Below are positions 33,784 to 43,573 of a DNA stretch of 64,000 nucleotides, piece by piece. The DNA is taken from assembly GCA_903864275.1 (NCBI GenBank), contig CAIPFE010000019.1, positions 124,001-188,000 of the forward strand, written 5' to 3'. The DNA comes from an uncultured Mucilaginibacter sp. GTDB lineage: Bacteria; Bacteroidota; Bacteroidia; Sphingobacteriales; Sphingobacteriaceae. Positions within the stretch are counted from its first letter, which is position 1. Every line of letters starts with the position of its first letter. The position numbers and the translations under genes are program-made. The notes under the pieces are model-generated. The model searched no databases. It had not been told where the DNA came from and was given only the letters and a program-made list of their open reading frames with translations.

Positions 33784-36546
33784 ATGAAAAAACTGATACT
33801 TTTATTTTTATTTACCGGCTTCGGCTACATTACATTTGCGCAGCAAACCCAAAAGATCCTCGAAAAAACTAATATTGACCATTTTTATACCTGTTCGCTC
33901 GATTTGCTGCTGGATACACTCGCCACAAACTATCAGCTGAATATCGTCTTCGAAAGGGATTCAATCAGCAAATTCGATGTAGCGGAGCATTTTTTCAATG
34001 AGTCGTTAAAGTTCGTTCTTAATAAAGTTTGCGGCGAGAATTCCCTGCATTACTGGATAGAATCGGACGGCACAATTTATGTTCTTCAAAACACCGATGA
34101 CCTGGCCAGGCTTAAACAGTTAAACAGGCTTAAACAGATAACGCTTGGGAATGTAAAACCACTGATCGAGGAGCCCAAAGCCCCGCCAATGCATTTCCTA
34201 TTCAGCGTAAGCGGCCGTGTGATCGATCAGGCGTCAGGCGAGGCCCTGCCATCGGCAACGCTAAGAATTCGCAATACCAATCTGTCGACCTCAACCAATA
34301 CTGATGGTAATTTTACTTTGTTTAATGTCCCCTCAGATACCTGTGTAATCGAAGCTTCTTTTTCAGGTTACCAAACGGACTATATCCGGCTGAACGCAAA
34401 GAACATCAATAACGAACAGGTATTCGGCCTGTACAAAGCGTTGAACACACTTAACGAGGTAACCATATTGGGTAAAAAAAGCGGGGTAATGAATACAGAT
34501 ACCAAAAAAGTAGGGGTTTTACAGCTAACGCCCGCCAGTTTGGATAAACTGCCCAATATTGGAGAAAAGGATATTTTAAGGGCTTTCCAACTGATGCCTG
34601 GCGTAAGCGCAACCAACGAATCGTCATCGGGCGCATATGTCAGGGGCGGCACACCCGACCAAAACCTGGTTGTTTTTGACGGTTTTACTGTTTACCAGGT
34701 GGATCATCTCTACGGCTTTTTCAGCGCCTTTAACAGTAATGCTGTTAAAGACGTCCAGCTTTATAAGGGCGGATTTTCATCCATTTACGGCGGCCGGCTC
34801 TCCAGCGTCACCGAGATCAACGGGAAAGACGGCAATCATAATGAGGCCAATTTTGGTGTTGACCTTAGTTTATTGAGCGTAAACGCATTTGCCGAACTGC
34901 CCCTAAGTGATAAATCATCCCTGCTGCTCGCATTCCGGCGCTCCTACCAGGGGCCATTTTACGATAAAATATTCAAGCAATTTAATACCTCTACGGTGCA
35001 GGCCGGCCCCGGTGGCGGAGGTCCACCGGGGGGAGGCCCTCCGGGCGGCGGCGGTTTTGGAGAATCAACAACGCCGGCATCACACTTTTACGATGTCGAC
35101 CTAAGGTATAATTACCGCATCAATAAAACCAATACGATCACCTGGAGCTTTTATGATGGCGAAGATAAAACTGATAACAGCAGGGCGCTTCAAATACCTT
35201 CGTTTTTAAGTTCCACTACGGGCGATATCAACATTACCGACCTTACTCAATATGGCAATACCGGCAGTAGTATCAAGTGGCTCAGGCAGTGGAATAAAAA
35301 AGTACATTCAAACACATATATTACCTATTCCTCTTACTTTAATAATCGGGTCCGCTCCATTGCCGGTACTTCAACGGATAACAACGGCAACACAACAAGT
35401 TTCGGGAATGGTACATCGGAAAAAAATAACCTGCAGGATTTCGGGCTTAAATCAGACTGGGAATGGCAAGTGAATGATATGTTCAAATTCATCTACGGTG
35501 GTTTTGCCGGCCTTCAAAAAATCAATTATGCTTATATTCAAAATGATACCGCATCGCTGATAAGCCAGCATAACAGGGCTTTTTCAGGCGGCGGGTATGC
35601 CGAATTAGAAATTGACCCCAACGGCAAGTTACACATACAACCAGGTATTCGCAGCACCTGGTTTCAACCAACCGCCAAAGAGTACCTGGAACCGCGCCTT
35701 TCAGGAAGTTATGTTATTAATGACAACTATACGTTAAAGGCCGCCACAGGTGAATTTTATCAATATATGAATGAAGTTACCCGCGAAGACATAGTAAACG
35801 GCAGCAGGAGTTTTTGGGTACTATCAAATAATAGTAATATACCCGTGAGTGAGGCAAAGCATTTCATGGCCGGGGTAAGTTACGAGAATGATAAATTTTT
35901 GGTAGATGTTGAAGGTTACTACAAAACCCTATCCAACCTAACTCAATATACCATCAGGCAAACCGGCGGCGGCCCGGCAGCGATTACCGTTGAACAGGAC
36001 TTTTACACCGGCACAGGGCGGGCAAAAGGCATTGAAATATTGCTCCAAAAGAAAATGGGAAATTATACCGGATGGTTAAGTTACACACTCGCGGATGTTA
36101 AAGATAGATTCGCCGTTTTCGGCAATAGTTATTACCCCGCTGACCAGGACATTCGCCACGAATTTAAAGCCATTAACATGTATCATTTTTACCGCTGGAA
36201 TTTTTCGGCAGTTTTTATTTTCAGTACCGGGCATCCCTATACGGCGCCCCTGTCAAGCTATACCATTACGACGCCGGACGGGAATACGTCGACAGCGTTT
36301 AACATCAGCGGGAAAAATAGCCTTCGCTATCCGGATTATCACCGGCTCGACTTGTCGGCTACTTACGACCTGATCAAAATAAACGGCAATAAAATCGGCA
36401 GTATCGGCCTCTCACTCTTTAATGTTTATAACCATACCAATATCTGGTACCGTGAATACCAGCTGCAAAACTATGCAGCAATCACTACCGATGTTAATTA
36501 CCTGGGCTTTACCCCCAATATAACACTAAGCTTACGATGGAAATGA
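33784..36546 (+). CDS. TonB-dependent outer-membrane receptor with STN and carboxypeptidase-like domains
   Basis: 920 residues: signal peptide (1-19), STN-like domain (about 35-110, SLDLLLDTLATNYQLNIVFERDSI), CarboxypepD_reg-like domain (about 135-220, FSVSGRVIDQASGEALPSATLRI), plug (about 250-350, ending GFSSIYGGRLSSVTEI), then the beta-barrel with terminal aromatic strand ITLSLRWK. A Gly/Pro-rich insert (about residues 406-426) lies in an early barrel loop and may be surface exposed. STN receptors often take part in trans-envelope signalling with anti-sigma factors, but here a LytTR system sits upstream. It overlaps the DUF4249 gene by 4 bp. The ligand is unknown; without SusD or CAZymes nearby a polysaccharide is not implied. 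Confidence 0.9.
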   Translation: MKKLILLFLFTGFGYITFAQQTQKILEKTNIDHFYTCSLDLLLDTLATNYQLNIVFERDSISKFDVAEHFFNESLKFVLNKVCGENSLHYWIESDGTIYVLQNTDDLARLKQLNRLKQITLGNVKPLIEEPKAPPMHFLFSVSGRVIDQASGEALPSATLRIRNTNLSTSTNTDGNFTLFNVPSDTCVIEASFSGYQTDYIRLNAKNINNEQVFGLYKALNTLNEVTILGKKSGVMNTDTKKVGVLQLTPASLDKLPNIGEKDILRAFQLMPGVSATNESSSGAYVRGGTPDQNLVVFDGFTVYQVDHLYGFFSAFNSNAVKDVQLYKGGFSSIYGGRLSSVTEINGKDGNHNEANFGVDLSLLSVNAFAELPLSDKSSLLLAFRRSYQGPFYDKIFKQFNTSTVQAGPGGGGPPGGGPPGGGGFGESTTPASHFYDVDLRYNYRINKTNTITWSFYDGEDKTDNSRALQIPSFLSSTTGDINITDLTQYGNTGSSIKWLRQWNKKVHSNTYITYSSYFNNRVRSIAGTSTDNNGNTTSFGNGTSEKNNLQDFGLKSDWEWQVNDMFKFIYGGFAGLQKINYAYIQNDTASLISQHNRAFSGGGYAELEIDPNGKLHIQPGIRSTWFQPTAKEYLEPRLSGSYVINDNYTLKAATGEFYQYMNEVTREDIVNGSRSFWVLSNNSNIPVSEAKHFMAGVSYENDKFLVDVEGYYKTLSNLTQYTIRQTGGGPAAITVEQDFYTGTGRAKGIEILLQKKMGNYTGWLSYTLADVKDRFAVFGNSYYPADQDIRHEFKAINMYHFYRWNFSAVFIFSTGHPYTAPLSSYTITTPDGNTSTAFNISGKNSLRYPDYHRLDLSATYDLIKINGNKIGSIGLSLFNVYNHTNIWYREYQLQNYAAITTDVNYLGFTPNITLSLRWK

Positions 36547-37337
36547 AAAGACAATTATTAACCGGGGCAATGTTATTTAGTTTTGCCGCCATAATGCTGC
36601 ATGCCTGTAAAAAGGTAACGGCTGACAGCGTTAACCTGCCCGTAGTTGAAGGATACCTGATGCCAGGCCACACCCTGACTATAAAGCTGTATGAGCAAAA
36701 ATCCCTCACCGACACAGCCAAATATGGGCCCGCTATAACCGGCCTGCAGGTTTACGTCTCAGATGGCAGCGCAAAAGTTCATTTAACAGAATCGCAAAAA
36801 GGAACCTATACTTACGCTGATCAAACTTTCGTGGCTGAAGGCAAAACTTACACACTCCAGTTTAATTACCTCACTTACGCAGTGTCAGCGCAAACTACTA
36901 TGCCTGGTAAACCGACAAATTTTATCACCGAATATGGCTCGGCGACATTGCCCGCCACAATAGACCCTAACTCAGCAAATAAGACCATTGACAGACTGAC
37001 CTGGGACAATCCTAATTCATTAAATCATGTGCTGGTTTTCGACAATAACGATGGCGCCGCTTTCCCGCTTTCCAACTTCGGCGGAAACCGGCCTGCAAAT
37101 TTTGAATTGAACACTGACCGAGCCTCGTTTTATAATTTGACTCAGGGTATTTTTCCGTACTACGGGCACTATACCGTCGTACTGCTACGCGTCAACCAGG
37201 AATTTATCGACCTGATAAAAAGTAACACCAATAACTCTACCTCGCAAAACCTGACCAATATCCCAACCAATGTAGTAAACGGTTTCGGCATTTTCACGGC
37301 GATGCAGGCAGATACGCTTAATTTTAATTTATTGTAA
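36543..37337 (+). CDS. DUF4249 family lipoprotein
   Basis: 264 residues from the ATG at 36543 (ATGA overlap with the receptor gene; another ATG 6 bp earlier is less likely). A lipobox (LHAC, cysteine 22) follows a hydrophobic signal. The mature part starts with a beta-rich region (VVEGYLMPGHTLTIKLYEQKSL) and contains the Asn-rich segment before NVVNGFGIFTAMQADTLNF, the usual DUF4249 ending. These proteins are encoded next to STN/TonB receptors and are thought to be surface lipoprotein partners. It is shorter than many DUF4249 proteins. Function otherwise unknown. Confidence 0.8.
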   Translation: MKRQLLTGAMLFSFAAIMLHACKKVTADSVNLPVVEGYLMPGHTLTIKLYEQKSLTDTAKYGPAITGLQVYVSDGSAKVHLTESQKGTYTYADQTFVAEGKTYTLQFNYLTYAVSAQTTMPGKPTNFITEYGSATLPATIDPNSANKTIDRLTWDNPNSLNHVLVFDNNDGAAFPLSNFGGNRPANFELNTDRASFYNLTQGIFPYYGHYTVVLLRVNQEFIDLIKSNTNNSTSQNLTNIPTNVVNGFGIFTAMQADTLNFNLL

Positions 37338-37556
37338 TGATCCTGATGCAGGCTCGTTTAATACTTACATAGAAAACTCCGACGTGTTTGGTCTGGCTGT
37401 TTACCTGTTCCAGCTGACAGGTAGCGGCCATCCTCCCGCCGATCCATACCGTAGGGCTTGAACGTAAACAAATGTAATCGCCCCGCTAACGATTAGTCTT
37501 TTGCGATGTAAAAAAATATTCTGCAAATATATAACCATGCACCGTTCAACTGAGGC

Positions 37557-37594
37557 AAAAAGGCCGGGTTTCAATTTGAAACCCGGCCTTTTTT
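37557..37594. terminator. Bidirectional terminator between DUF4249 and aquaporin genes
   Basis: A near-perfect long stem (AAGGCCGGGTTTCAA / TTGAAACCCGGCCTT) with flanking A and T runs lies 21 bp past the stop of the minus-strand aquaporin gene. The symmetry suits convergent termination. Confidence 0.88.
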
Positions 37595-37615
37595 GAAAAT
37601 TTTTACCCCATTTTA

Positions 37616-38305
37616 CTACTCCCTTTTCAGCATTTTCCAAACCACCGCGGCAAGTATGCCGCCGATAATCGGCGCAACAATAAATAGCCACAATTGCCCT
37701 ACGGCATCGCCGCCTACAAACAATGCGGGGGCTATACTGCGGGCGGGGTTAACTGAAAGGCCGGTTACAGTGATCCTCACTAAATGGATGGCTGTAAGGC
37801 TTAAGCCGATGGCCAGCCCGGCAAAGCCCGGCGCAGCTGCTTTAGCGGTTGAGCCGAAAATGACGAATAAGAAAATAAAGGTCATCACAATTTCGGTGAC
37901 CAAAGTAGCCGTCATATTAAAACCGCCGGGGGAGTGGATGCCATAGCCATTTTGCCCTAAGCCGTTTGTTTCAATATGATAGCCCGGCATTCCCGTAGCT
38001 ATGGCCAGCACTACAGCCGAGCCGATAAAAGCGCCTACCAACTGCGCTATGATATAGCCGATACTATCTTTGCCGCTGATCTTTCCGGCTACAAGCATGG
38101 CAATAGTAATAGCCGGGTTAATGTGGCAGCCCGAAATTGGCCCGATGGCGTAAACCATCACCAAAACAGAGATACCGAAGGCAAATGCGATGCCGATAAA
38201 GCCGATGGCGTGGCCCGCAAGTACGGCGCTGCCCGTGCCGATGAATACCAGCACAAATGTGCCAACCATCTCGGCAAAATACTTAGTCATTGGTTTTGTT
38301 TCCAT
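37616..38305 (-). CDS. aqpZ: Aquaporin (MIP family, AqpZ-like)
   Basis: 229 residues with six membrane helices and the two NPA boxes of the family: CHINPAITIAM (about residues 59-69) and SVNPARSIAPAL (about 181-192). The second NPA is followed by RS, as in water-selective aquaporins such as AqpZ, where glycerol facilitators have RD; the Arg is part of the selectivity filter. The length matches AqpZ. It acts in the inner membrane as a water channel. Start chosen at METKPMTKYF; the internal Met at position 6 is also possible. Monocistronic, ending at a bidirectional terminator. Confidence 0.92.
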   Translation of the reverse strand: METKPMTKYFAEMVGTFVLVFIGTGSAVLAGHAIGFIGIAFAFGISVLVMVYAIGPISGCHINPAITIAMLVAGKISGKDSIGYIIAQLVGAFIGSAVVLAIATGMPGYHIETNGLGQNGYGIHSPGGFNMTATLVTEIVMTFIFLFVIFGSTAKAAAPGFAGLAIGLSLTAIHLVRITVTGLSVNPARSIAPALFVGGDAVGQLWLFIVAPIIGGILAAVVWKMLKRE

Positions 38306-38362
38306 AAAAGTTTAATTATTAGGTTTAATTATTAGGTTGAAAATGAGTCCGCAAGCCAGTAA

Positions 38363-38380
38363 TCCCGATAGCTATCGGGA
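38363..38380. repeat. 18-bp perfect palindrome (TCCCGATAGCTATCGGGA)
   Basis: It lies in the region upstream of the aquaporin start. Palindromes of this sequence type are common between genes in Bacteroidota, so it may be a dispersed repeat rather than an operator. Confidence 0.6.
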
Positions 38381-38641
38381 CCGGGAAGTCCGGCCGCGTA
38401 GCGCCTTTAGCTTTAGCGGTGGCGCAAAGAAAGTGCAAGTTGCGGTTTGACAAAAAATATTTTAAATTATATCGAAGGAAGGCGCTATAAAATCGGGGTA
38501 ATTTCATAATACAACAAAAAGATAATTGGCCTGGTTGATTAAAGCAGTATTATAATTAAAGGTATATAATTAGCCAATACCCTGCAATAGGAACAGCGAT
38601 ATATTTTTTGGCTACCTAATGCTCAGAAAACATCCTAAAAC

Positions 38642-38676
38642 AAAAAAGCCCGCCGGTATTCCGGCAGGCTTTATCT
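38642..38676 (-). terminator. Terminator of the pfkA-badF-gap operon
   Basis: Read on the minus strand, AAAGCCTGCCGG / CCGGCGGGCTTT (one mismatch, 4-nt loop) is followed by a T-run, about 20 bp past the gap stop. Confidence 0.85.
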
Positions 38677-38696
38677 TTGGTTAGCAAATAGTTAAT

Positions 38697-39698
<1,002 letters not shown>

Positions 39699-40547
39699 TT
39701 AATTTTTGCTTGAATAATACGTTAATAAGTTGTTTATGGGTTCCTTTATGATGTTCGCAATTTTAAGGTTCGCATCGGCGGCAGCCTCGTGTAAAAGGTT
39801 TTGAAACCCTGCCGCAACAGAGCCCGCAAAATACGAAAAAGCGCCGGGATGTTCATCATGCAAGGGTAATAAATATGTATTGATCATCTTTTCAAAACCA
39901 TTTTTTATGATGCTTTGAATGTATTGATCGTCCTTGTTATCTATATAAAAATCCGTGAACGAACTTAAAAACAAGGCGGGCTGCTTTTGCCTGTAAACTT
40001 TTTCCAGGAGTGTTTTGCGGTCAAAATCATAACGCCCCACAAACTTTTTGTGTATGTTTTCGGGCAGCGATCCGTTCATAAAACCTTTCAGCAGTTGCCT
40101 GCCAAGCCAGTTTGCCGATCCTTCATCAGCCAAAATGTAGCCCAGGCCAAAGTTGTTTGATTTTACCCTTTTACCATCGTACCAGGCAGCGTTCGTGCCG
40201 CTGCCGCAGATGCAAATAATGCCCGGCGAATTTTTGCAGCATGCAATGGCGGCGGCGGTAATATCGTGCCCCACAGTTACCTTCCCGAATTTAAAAAATT
40301 CCGCTAAGGCATTATGTACGGTTGCTTTACGTTCAGGGGATGAGGCGCCTGCGCCAAAAAAATAAATGCGTTTTATTTCTTCGGCATGGTGTATCAGGTT
40401 GATGTTTTTACTGAGCAGCTGGATGATGCGCTTTTCGTCATCAAAATAGGGATTTATGCCGTTGGTTTTAAAAGTAGCGATCACCCTGTCCTTATCGGCC
40501 AGCCGCCAATGGGCATAATGCGATCCGCTATATACAACTGCAATCAT
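39699..40547 (-). CDS. BadF/BadG-type kinase paralogue with altered phosphate-binding motif
   Basis: 282 residues, the same fold family as the intact gene at 42713 (shared NPYF, YFFGAG, VGHDITAAA, CGSGTNAAWYDG, LADEGSANWLG). In that paralogue the N-terminal ATP phosphate-binding loop is DGGSTKTNW; here the aligned stretch is YSGSHYAHW, so the Asp, Thr and Lys are replaced. The second phosphate loop (GSGTN) and the DEGS segment remain. It may therefore be a weak kinase or a non-catalytic sugar or nucleotide sensor. It is embedded between pfkA (5 bp) and gap (6 bp), so a role connected with glycolysis is likely; the precise function is unknown. Confidence 0.85.
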   Translation of the reverse strand: MIAVVYSGSHYAHWRLADKDRVIATFKTNGINPYFDDEKRIIQLLSKNINLIHHAEEIKRIYFFGAGASSPERKATVHNALAEFFKFGKVTVGHDITAAAIACCKNSPGIICICGSGTNAAWYDGKRVKSNNFGLGYILADEGSANWLGRQLLKGFMNGSLPENIHKKFVGRYDFDRKTLLEKVYRQKQPALFLSSFTDFYIDNKDDQYIQSIIKNGFEKMINTYLLPLHDEHPGAFSYFAGSVAAGFQNLLHEAAADANLKIANIIKEPINNLLTYYSSKN

Positions 40548-40552
40548 TTATT

Positions 40553-41539
40553 TTAGATAGAAAGTATTTCAGCCATCTGCATCAAATCTTCTTCCAGTTT
40601 AAATTCGTGTTGGTTAAGCGCTTCTTCAATGCTTGTTAGTTTGATGTAATTGGCCTGTAAGCCCACCATCATTTGCGATTTACCGCTGATCAGCGCGTTC
40701 ACGGCGGCAAACCCTAACCGACTGCCCAACACCCTGTCAAATGCCGATGGGCTGCCACCGCGCTGCAGGTGGCCCAGTATCGTAACTTTTACATCGTAAA
40801 ATTTTACTTCCTTCTGTACCAGTTTGGCTATATCATACGCGCCGCCATGTTTATCTCCCTCGGCCACAATTACGATGCTTGATGATTTTTTATTATACTG
40901 CCCGGCTTTTAGGTTTTCGATCAGGTTCTCAATGGCCATTTCTTTTTCGGGCAACAGAATTGCTTCGGCGCCGCAGGAAATACCCGCCCGCAAAGCAATC
41001 GCGCCTGAATCGCGGCCCATTACTTCTATAAAAAATAAACGGTCGTGGGCATCGGCAGTGTCGCGGATCTTATCGATCGCCTCAATAACCGTATTGGTGG
41101 CTGTATCAAAGCCAAGGGTATAGGTTGATCCGTAAAGGTCGTTATCAATAGTGCCGGGCACGCCCATTACGGCTATGTCGGGGTATTTTTGCGAAAAACG
41201 CAGGGCGCCGGTGAAAGTGCCGTCGCCGCCTATCACTACAAGTGCATCAACGCCGCGTTTTTTCAGGTTCTGGTACGATGTTTCCATTCCCTCGTCGGTG
41301 CGGAAAGGTAAACAGCGCGCGGTTTTTAAAATAGTGCCCCCTAAATTTAAAATATTGCTTACCGAACGCGCCTCCATGACGTACATATCGTCCTCAATAA
41401 GGCCCTGGTAACCCCGCCTGATGCCTACAACTTCCAGGCCATTATATATGGCTGTTCTTACTACAGAGCGGATACAGGGGTTCATCCCCGGGGCATCACC
41501 GCCTGATGTAAGTACCGCAAGTTTTGAAATTTTATGCAT
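40553..41539 (-). CDS. pfkA: ATP-dependent 6-phosphofructokinase
   Basis: 328 residues, bacterial PfkA length. Motifs: LTSGGDAPGMN (ATP site, about 9-19), GGDGTFTG (about 103-110), catalytic PGTIDNDLYGST (about 128-139), MGRDSGAIAL, and ILGHLQRGGSPSAFDR. Gly in GGDGT (rather than GGDD) indicates ATP instead of pyrophosphate. It commits fructose 6-phosphate to glycolysis. First gene of the pfkA-badF-gap operon; a NUDIX-type regulator is divergent across a 319-bp region that could hold the control site. Confidence 0.96.
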   Translation of the reverse strand: MHKISKLAVLTSGGDAPGMNPCIRSVVRTAIYNGLEVVGIRRGYQGLIEDDMYVMEARSVSNILNLGGTILKTARCLPFRTDEGMETSYQNLKKRGVDALVVIGGDGTFTGALRFSQKYPDIAVMGVPGTIDNDLYGSTYTLGFDTATNTVIEAIDKIRDTADAHDRLFFIEVMGRDSGAIALRAGISCGAEAILLPEKEMAIENLIENLKAGQYNKKSSSIVIVAEGDKHGGAYDIAKLVQKEVKFYDVKVTILGHLQRGGSPSAFDRVLGSRLGFAAVNALISGKSQMMVGLQANYIKLTSIEEALNQHEFKLEEDLMQMAEILSI

Positions 41540-41858
41540 CTTTACTCTACCAATTTAAAGCCACGAATATAGTGTGTGAAAATTACACCATTAAATTTAA
41601 TTTATTTTTTTTTACTTTAGCGCTCGACCATATAAATAACACGAATCAACAAGCAAGAACCAAGAGTCAAGAACCAGGAATCAAGAAAATAGTAAGTGAG
41701 GGAAGCAATCCATTAAAAAGAAATAAACCTAAAACAGATTGTGCCTGCACATTGTATCAGGTAAATTGGTTTTAGTTTTTTTGTCCTGGCCCCTGGCTCT
41801 ATATCTTGACCCTTAATCCATATAAACAACAAATTATTAACCTAAATTAATCGAAGTT
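41540..41858. repeat. pfkA/NUDIX divergent region with GAATCAAGA-type repeat, copy 3
   Basis: The region has an AT-rich start, then a repeat tract at about 41644-41690 (GAACCAAGAGTCAAGAACCA...) and a complementary-type tract at about 41777-41822 (TGGCCCCTGGCTCT..., CTTGACCC), separated by a ~90-bp centre. Loosely paired and longer than copies 1 and 2. On the minus strand, TATATTCG near 41563-41570 is a possible -7 box for pfkA. Confidence 0.55.
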
Positions 41859-42557
41859 TTGGAAGAAGTAAAGCTACCTAAATTTGATTCAGTATTTTCG
41901 ATTGACTGCGTAATATTCGGTTTTGAAGCAGGTGAACTTAAAATATTACTCATTGAGCGAAACGAAGAGCCCTTTAAAGACTGGCTCGCACTCCCGGGTT
42001 ATATTGTTGAACAGGACGAAAGCATTGACGATGCCGCCGAACGTATCTTGTATGAGCTTACCGGCTTGCGCGATTTGCACATGCAGCAATTTCACACCTT
42101 TGGCGAAGTAAACCGGCACCCGCAGGGCCGGGTTATTACAGTTGCCTATTACGCGCTGATACGTATTAACGGCCAAAAAGAGCTAAGGCCGATCACCCAG
42201 TTTGCCCGTAAAGCTTTCTGGCACCCCGTTAACGAATTACCTAAACTGGCTTTCGACCACTCCGAAATATTTAATACAGGCTTTAATAAGATCCGCCGCC
42301 GCTTAAACTACCAGCCCATTGCCTTTGAGCTGCTCCCAGAAAAATTTACACTTACCCAGTTGCAATCGCTTTACGAAGCAATTTTAAGCAAGAAACTGGA
42401 TAAGCGGAACTTTCGTAAAAAGATGCTCAGCTTCGGATTTCTCAAAGAACTGGACGAAAAACAAAAAGGCGTATCCTACCGTGCCGCCAAACTATACAAA
42501 TTCGACCGCCGCAAGTACGCTAAGATATTTCATAATGACATGAATCTTGACAAGTGA
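41859..42557 (+). CDS. NUDIX-domain transcriptional regulator (NrtR/AraR-like)
   Basis: 232 residues from a TTG start at 41859; no earlier or nearby ATG would keep the conserved opening LPKFDSVFSIDCVIFGF. The NUDIX domain covers about 10-140. Its box region GYIVEQDESIDDAAERILYELTGL departs from the hydrolase consensus (D for the first Glu, ER for RE, Y for a metal-binding Glu), so hydrolysis is doubtful. The C-terminal third (about 155-225, LTQLQSLYEAILSKKLDKRNFRKKML) is the winged-helix type of NrtR regulators. In Bacteroides an NrtR-family protein (AraR) controls arabinose use; here divergence from pfkA suggests control of glycolysis or sugar entry. Ligand inferred only. Confidence 0.85.
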   Translation: MEEVKLPKFDSVFSIDCVIFGFEAGELKILLIERNEEPFKDWLALPGYIVEQDESIDDAAERILYELTGLRDLHMQQFHTFGEVNRHPQGRVITVAYYALIRINGQKELRPITQFARKAFWHPVNELPKLAFDHSEIFNTGFNKIRRRLNYQPIAFELLPEKFTLTQLQSLYEAILSKKLDKRNFRKKMLSFGFLKELDEKQKGVSYRAAKLYKFDRRKYAKIFHNDMNLDK

Positions 42558-42589
42558 TTAGCGATTGAAGGTTAGAGATTGGTTTTTTT

Positions 42590-42623
42590 AGTCCGAAAGT
42601 CGGAAGGTCCGAAAAGTCCGAAG
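42590..42623. repeat. Dispersed TCCGAAAGTC-type repeat, copy 2
   Basis: Words TCCGAAAG, TCGGAAGG, TCCGAAAAG, TCCGAAGG in series; the near-identical reverse complement is at 510-544. Located 32 bp after the NUDIX stop. Confidence 0.6.
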
Positions 42624-42640
42624 GAAAGAGCCTGTTAATA

Positions 42641-42678
42641 AAAAAGCCGCGCTGACAATAATCAACGCGGCTTTTTTT
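42641..42678. terminator. Bidirectional terminator between convergent genes
   Basis: AAAAAGCCGCG / CGCGGCTTTTT stem with a 14-nt loop, flanked by A- and T-runs, 35 bp from the stop of the minus-strand BadF-type kinase gene. Confidence 0.88.
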
Positions 42679-42712
42679 ATTTCTTCTGGACAGGCCAACT
42701 AACCTCTGATCA

Positions 42713-43573
42713 CTATATCTGGCTTAACGAATGCTCCAAATGGTATTTCACTAAATTATCTATCGGCGAGCGGATGATGTTGCCTACAACCATGCCGTTT
42801 TCAAGAATTACTTCTTCCAAAACATTCCTGAAATTATATCCTACGGAACCTATACAGTTAAAGGTATATTTTTGATAATCGGGGTAATGGGTAACCAGGT
42901 TACGGAAAAAATCCTCGAACGAGGTGCGTACAATGTTGCGCGAATATTCGATATTCACCGGGCTGTCGTACACAAATTTGCTAAAACTGGCGCAAAAACG
43001 GTTGGCCCGGGGCTGGGTGTAAACCTGCTCGTTCACATCATCGGGGGTAAGATGAAAAGTATCCCAAAAGAGTTTACGTACGGCTTCCGGCATATATCCT
43101 CTTAAATAGTCAACTAATAATTTTTTGCCGATATAGCAGCCGCTACCTTCGTCGCCCAGAATATAAGCGCCGGAGTCGATGTTTTGTACAACTTCTTTGC
43201 CATCATAAAGGCAGGTATTTGTGCCGGTTCCTAATATCGCAGCAAAGCCGCTGGTGTTGCCCAACAGGGCCCTGGCGGCGGCAAGCAGATCATGACCGAT
43301 GTATATTTTTGATTTTGTGAAAACAGCCTGCATGGCGTCTGCAACAATTTTACGCACTTCAGGTGTCGAGCATCCGGCGCCATAGTAGTTAACTTCGGTT
43401 ATGTCGTCTTTTTCAAGGTCAGTGGGTAAAGTTTCCCTCAGCGACTTGATAATGTATTCCGTGCTTGAAAAATAGGGATTATAACCTTCGGTGTTAAAGT
43501 ACACTTTTTTACCTTCTTCGGTCACCAGGCACCAGTTTGTTTTAGTTGAGCCACCGTCAGCAATTATGATCAT
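42713..43573 (-). CDS. BadF/BadG-type sugar kinase (N-acetylglucosamine kinase-like)
   Basis: 286 residues. Intact phosphate loop DGGSTKTNW at residues 6-14, GYNPYFSS, YYGAGCSTPEVR, IGHDLLAAARALLG, second loop GTGTNTCLYDG and LGDEGSGCYIG. This matches the ATPase family containing GlcNAc kinase and benzoyl-CoA reductase activators; in Bacteroidota the members of this size are usually annotated as N-acetylglucosamine kinases. Cytosolic; it would phosphorylate an amino sugar at the expense of ATP. Its paralogue in the pfkA-gap operon has lost the first loop. Divergent from the tRNA-Arg gene. Confidence 0.85.
   Translation of the reverse strand: MIIIADGGSTKTNWCLVTEEGKKVYFNTEGYNPYFSSTEYIIKSLRETLPTDLEKDDITEVNYYGAGCSTPEVRKIVADAMQAVFTKSKIYIGHDLLAAARALLGNTSGFAAILGTGTNTCLYDGKEVVQNIDSGAYILGDEGSGCYIGKKLLVDYLRGYMPEAVRKLFWDTFHLTPDDVNEQVYTQPRANRFCASFSKFVYDSPVNIEYSRNIVRTSFEDFFRNLVTHYPDYQKYTFNCIGSVGYNFRNVLEEVILENGMVVGNIIRSPIDNLVKYHLEHSLSQI

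Noticed and set aside
37339..37461. A 40-codon open stretch after the DUF4249 stop, in a shifted frame, as a possible frameshifted extension
   Set aside because: The DUF4249 protein already ends with the family's usual closing segment, and an open run of this length is expected by chance.
38363..38380. Specific operator for the aquaporin gene
   Set aside because: This palindrome type is widespread between genes in Bacteroidota, so a gene-specific role cannot be supported.
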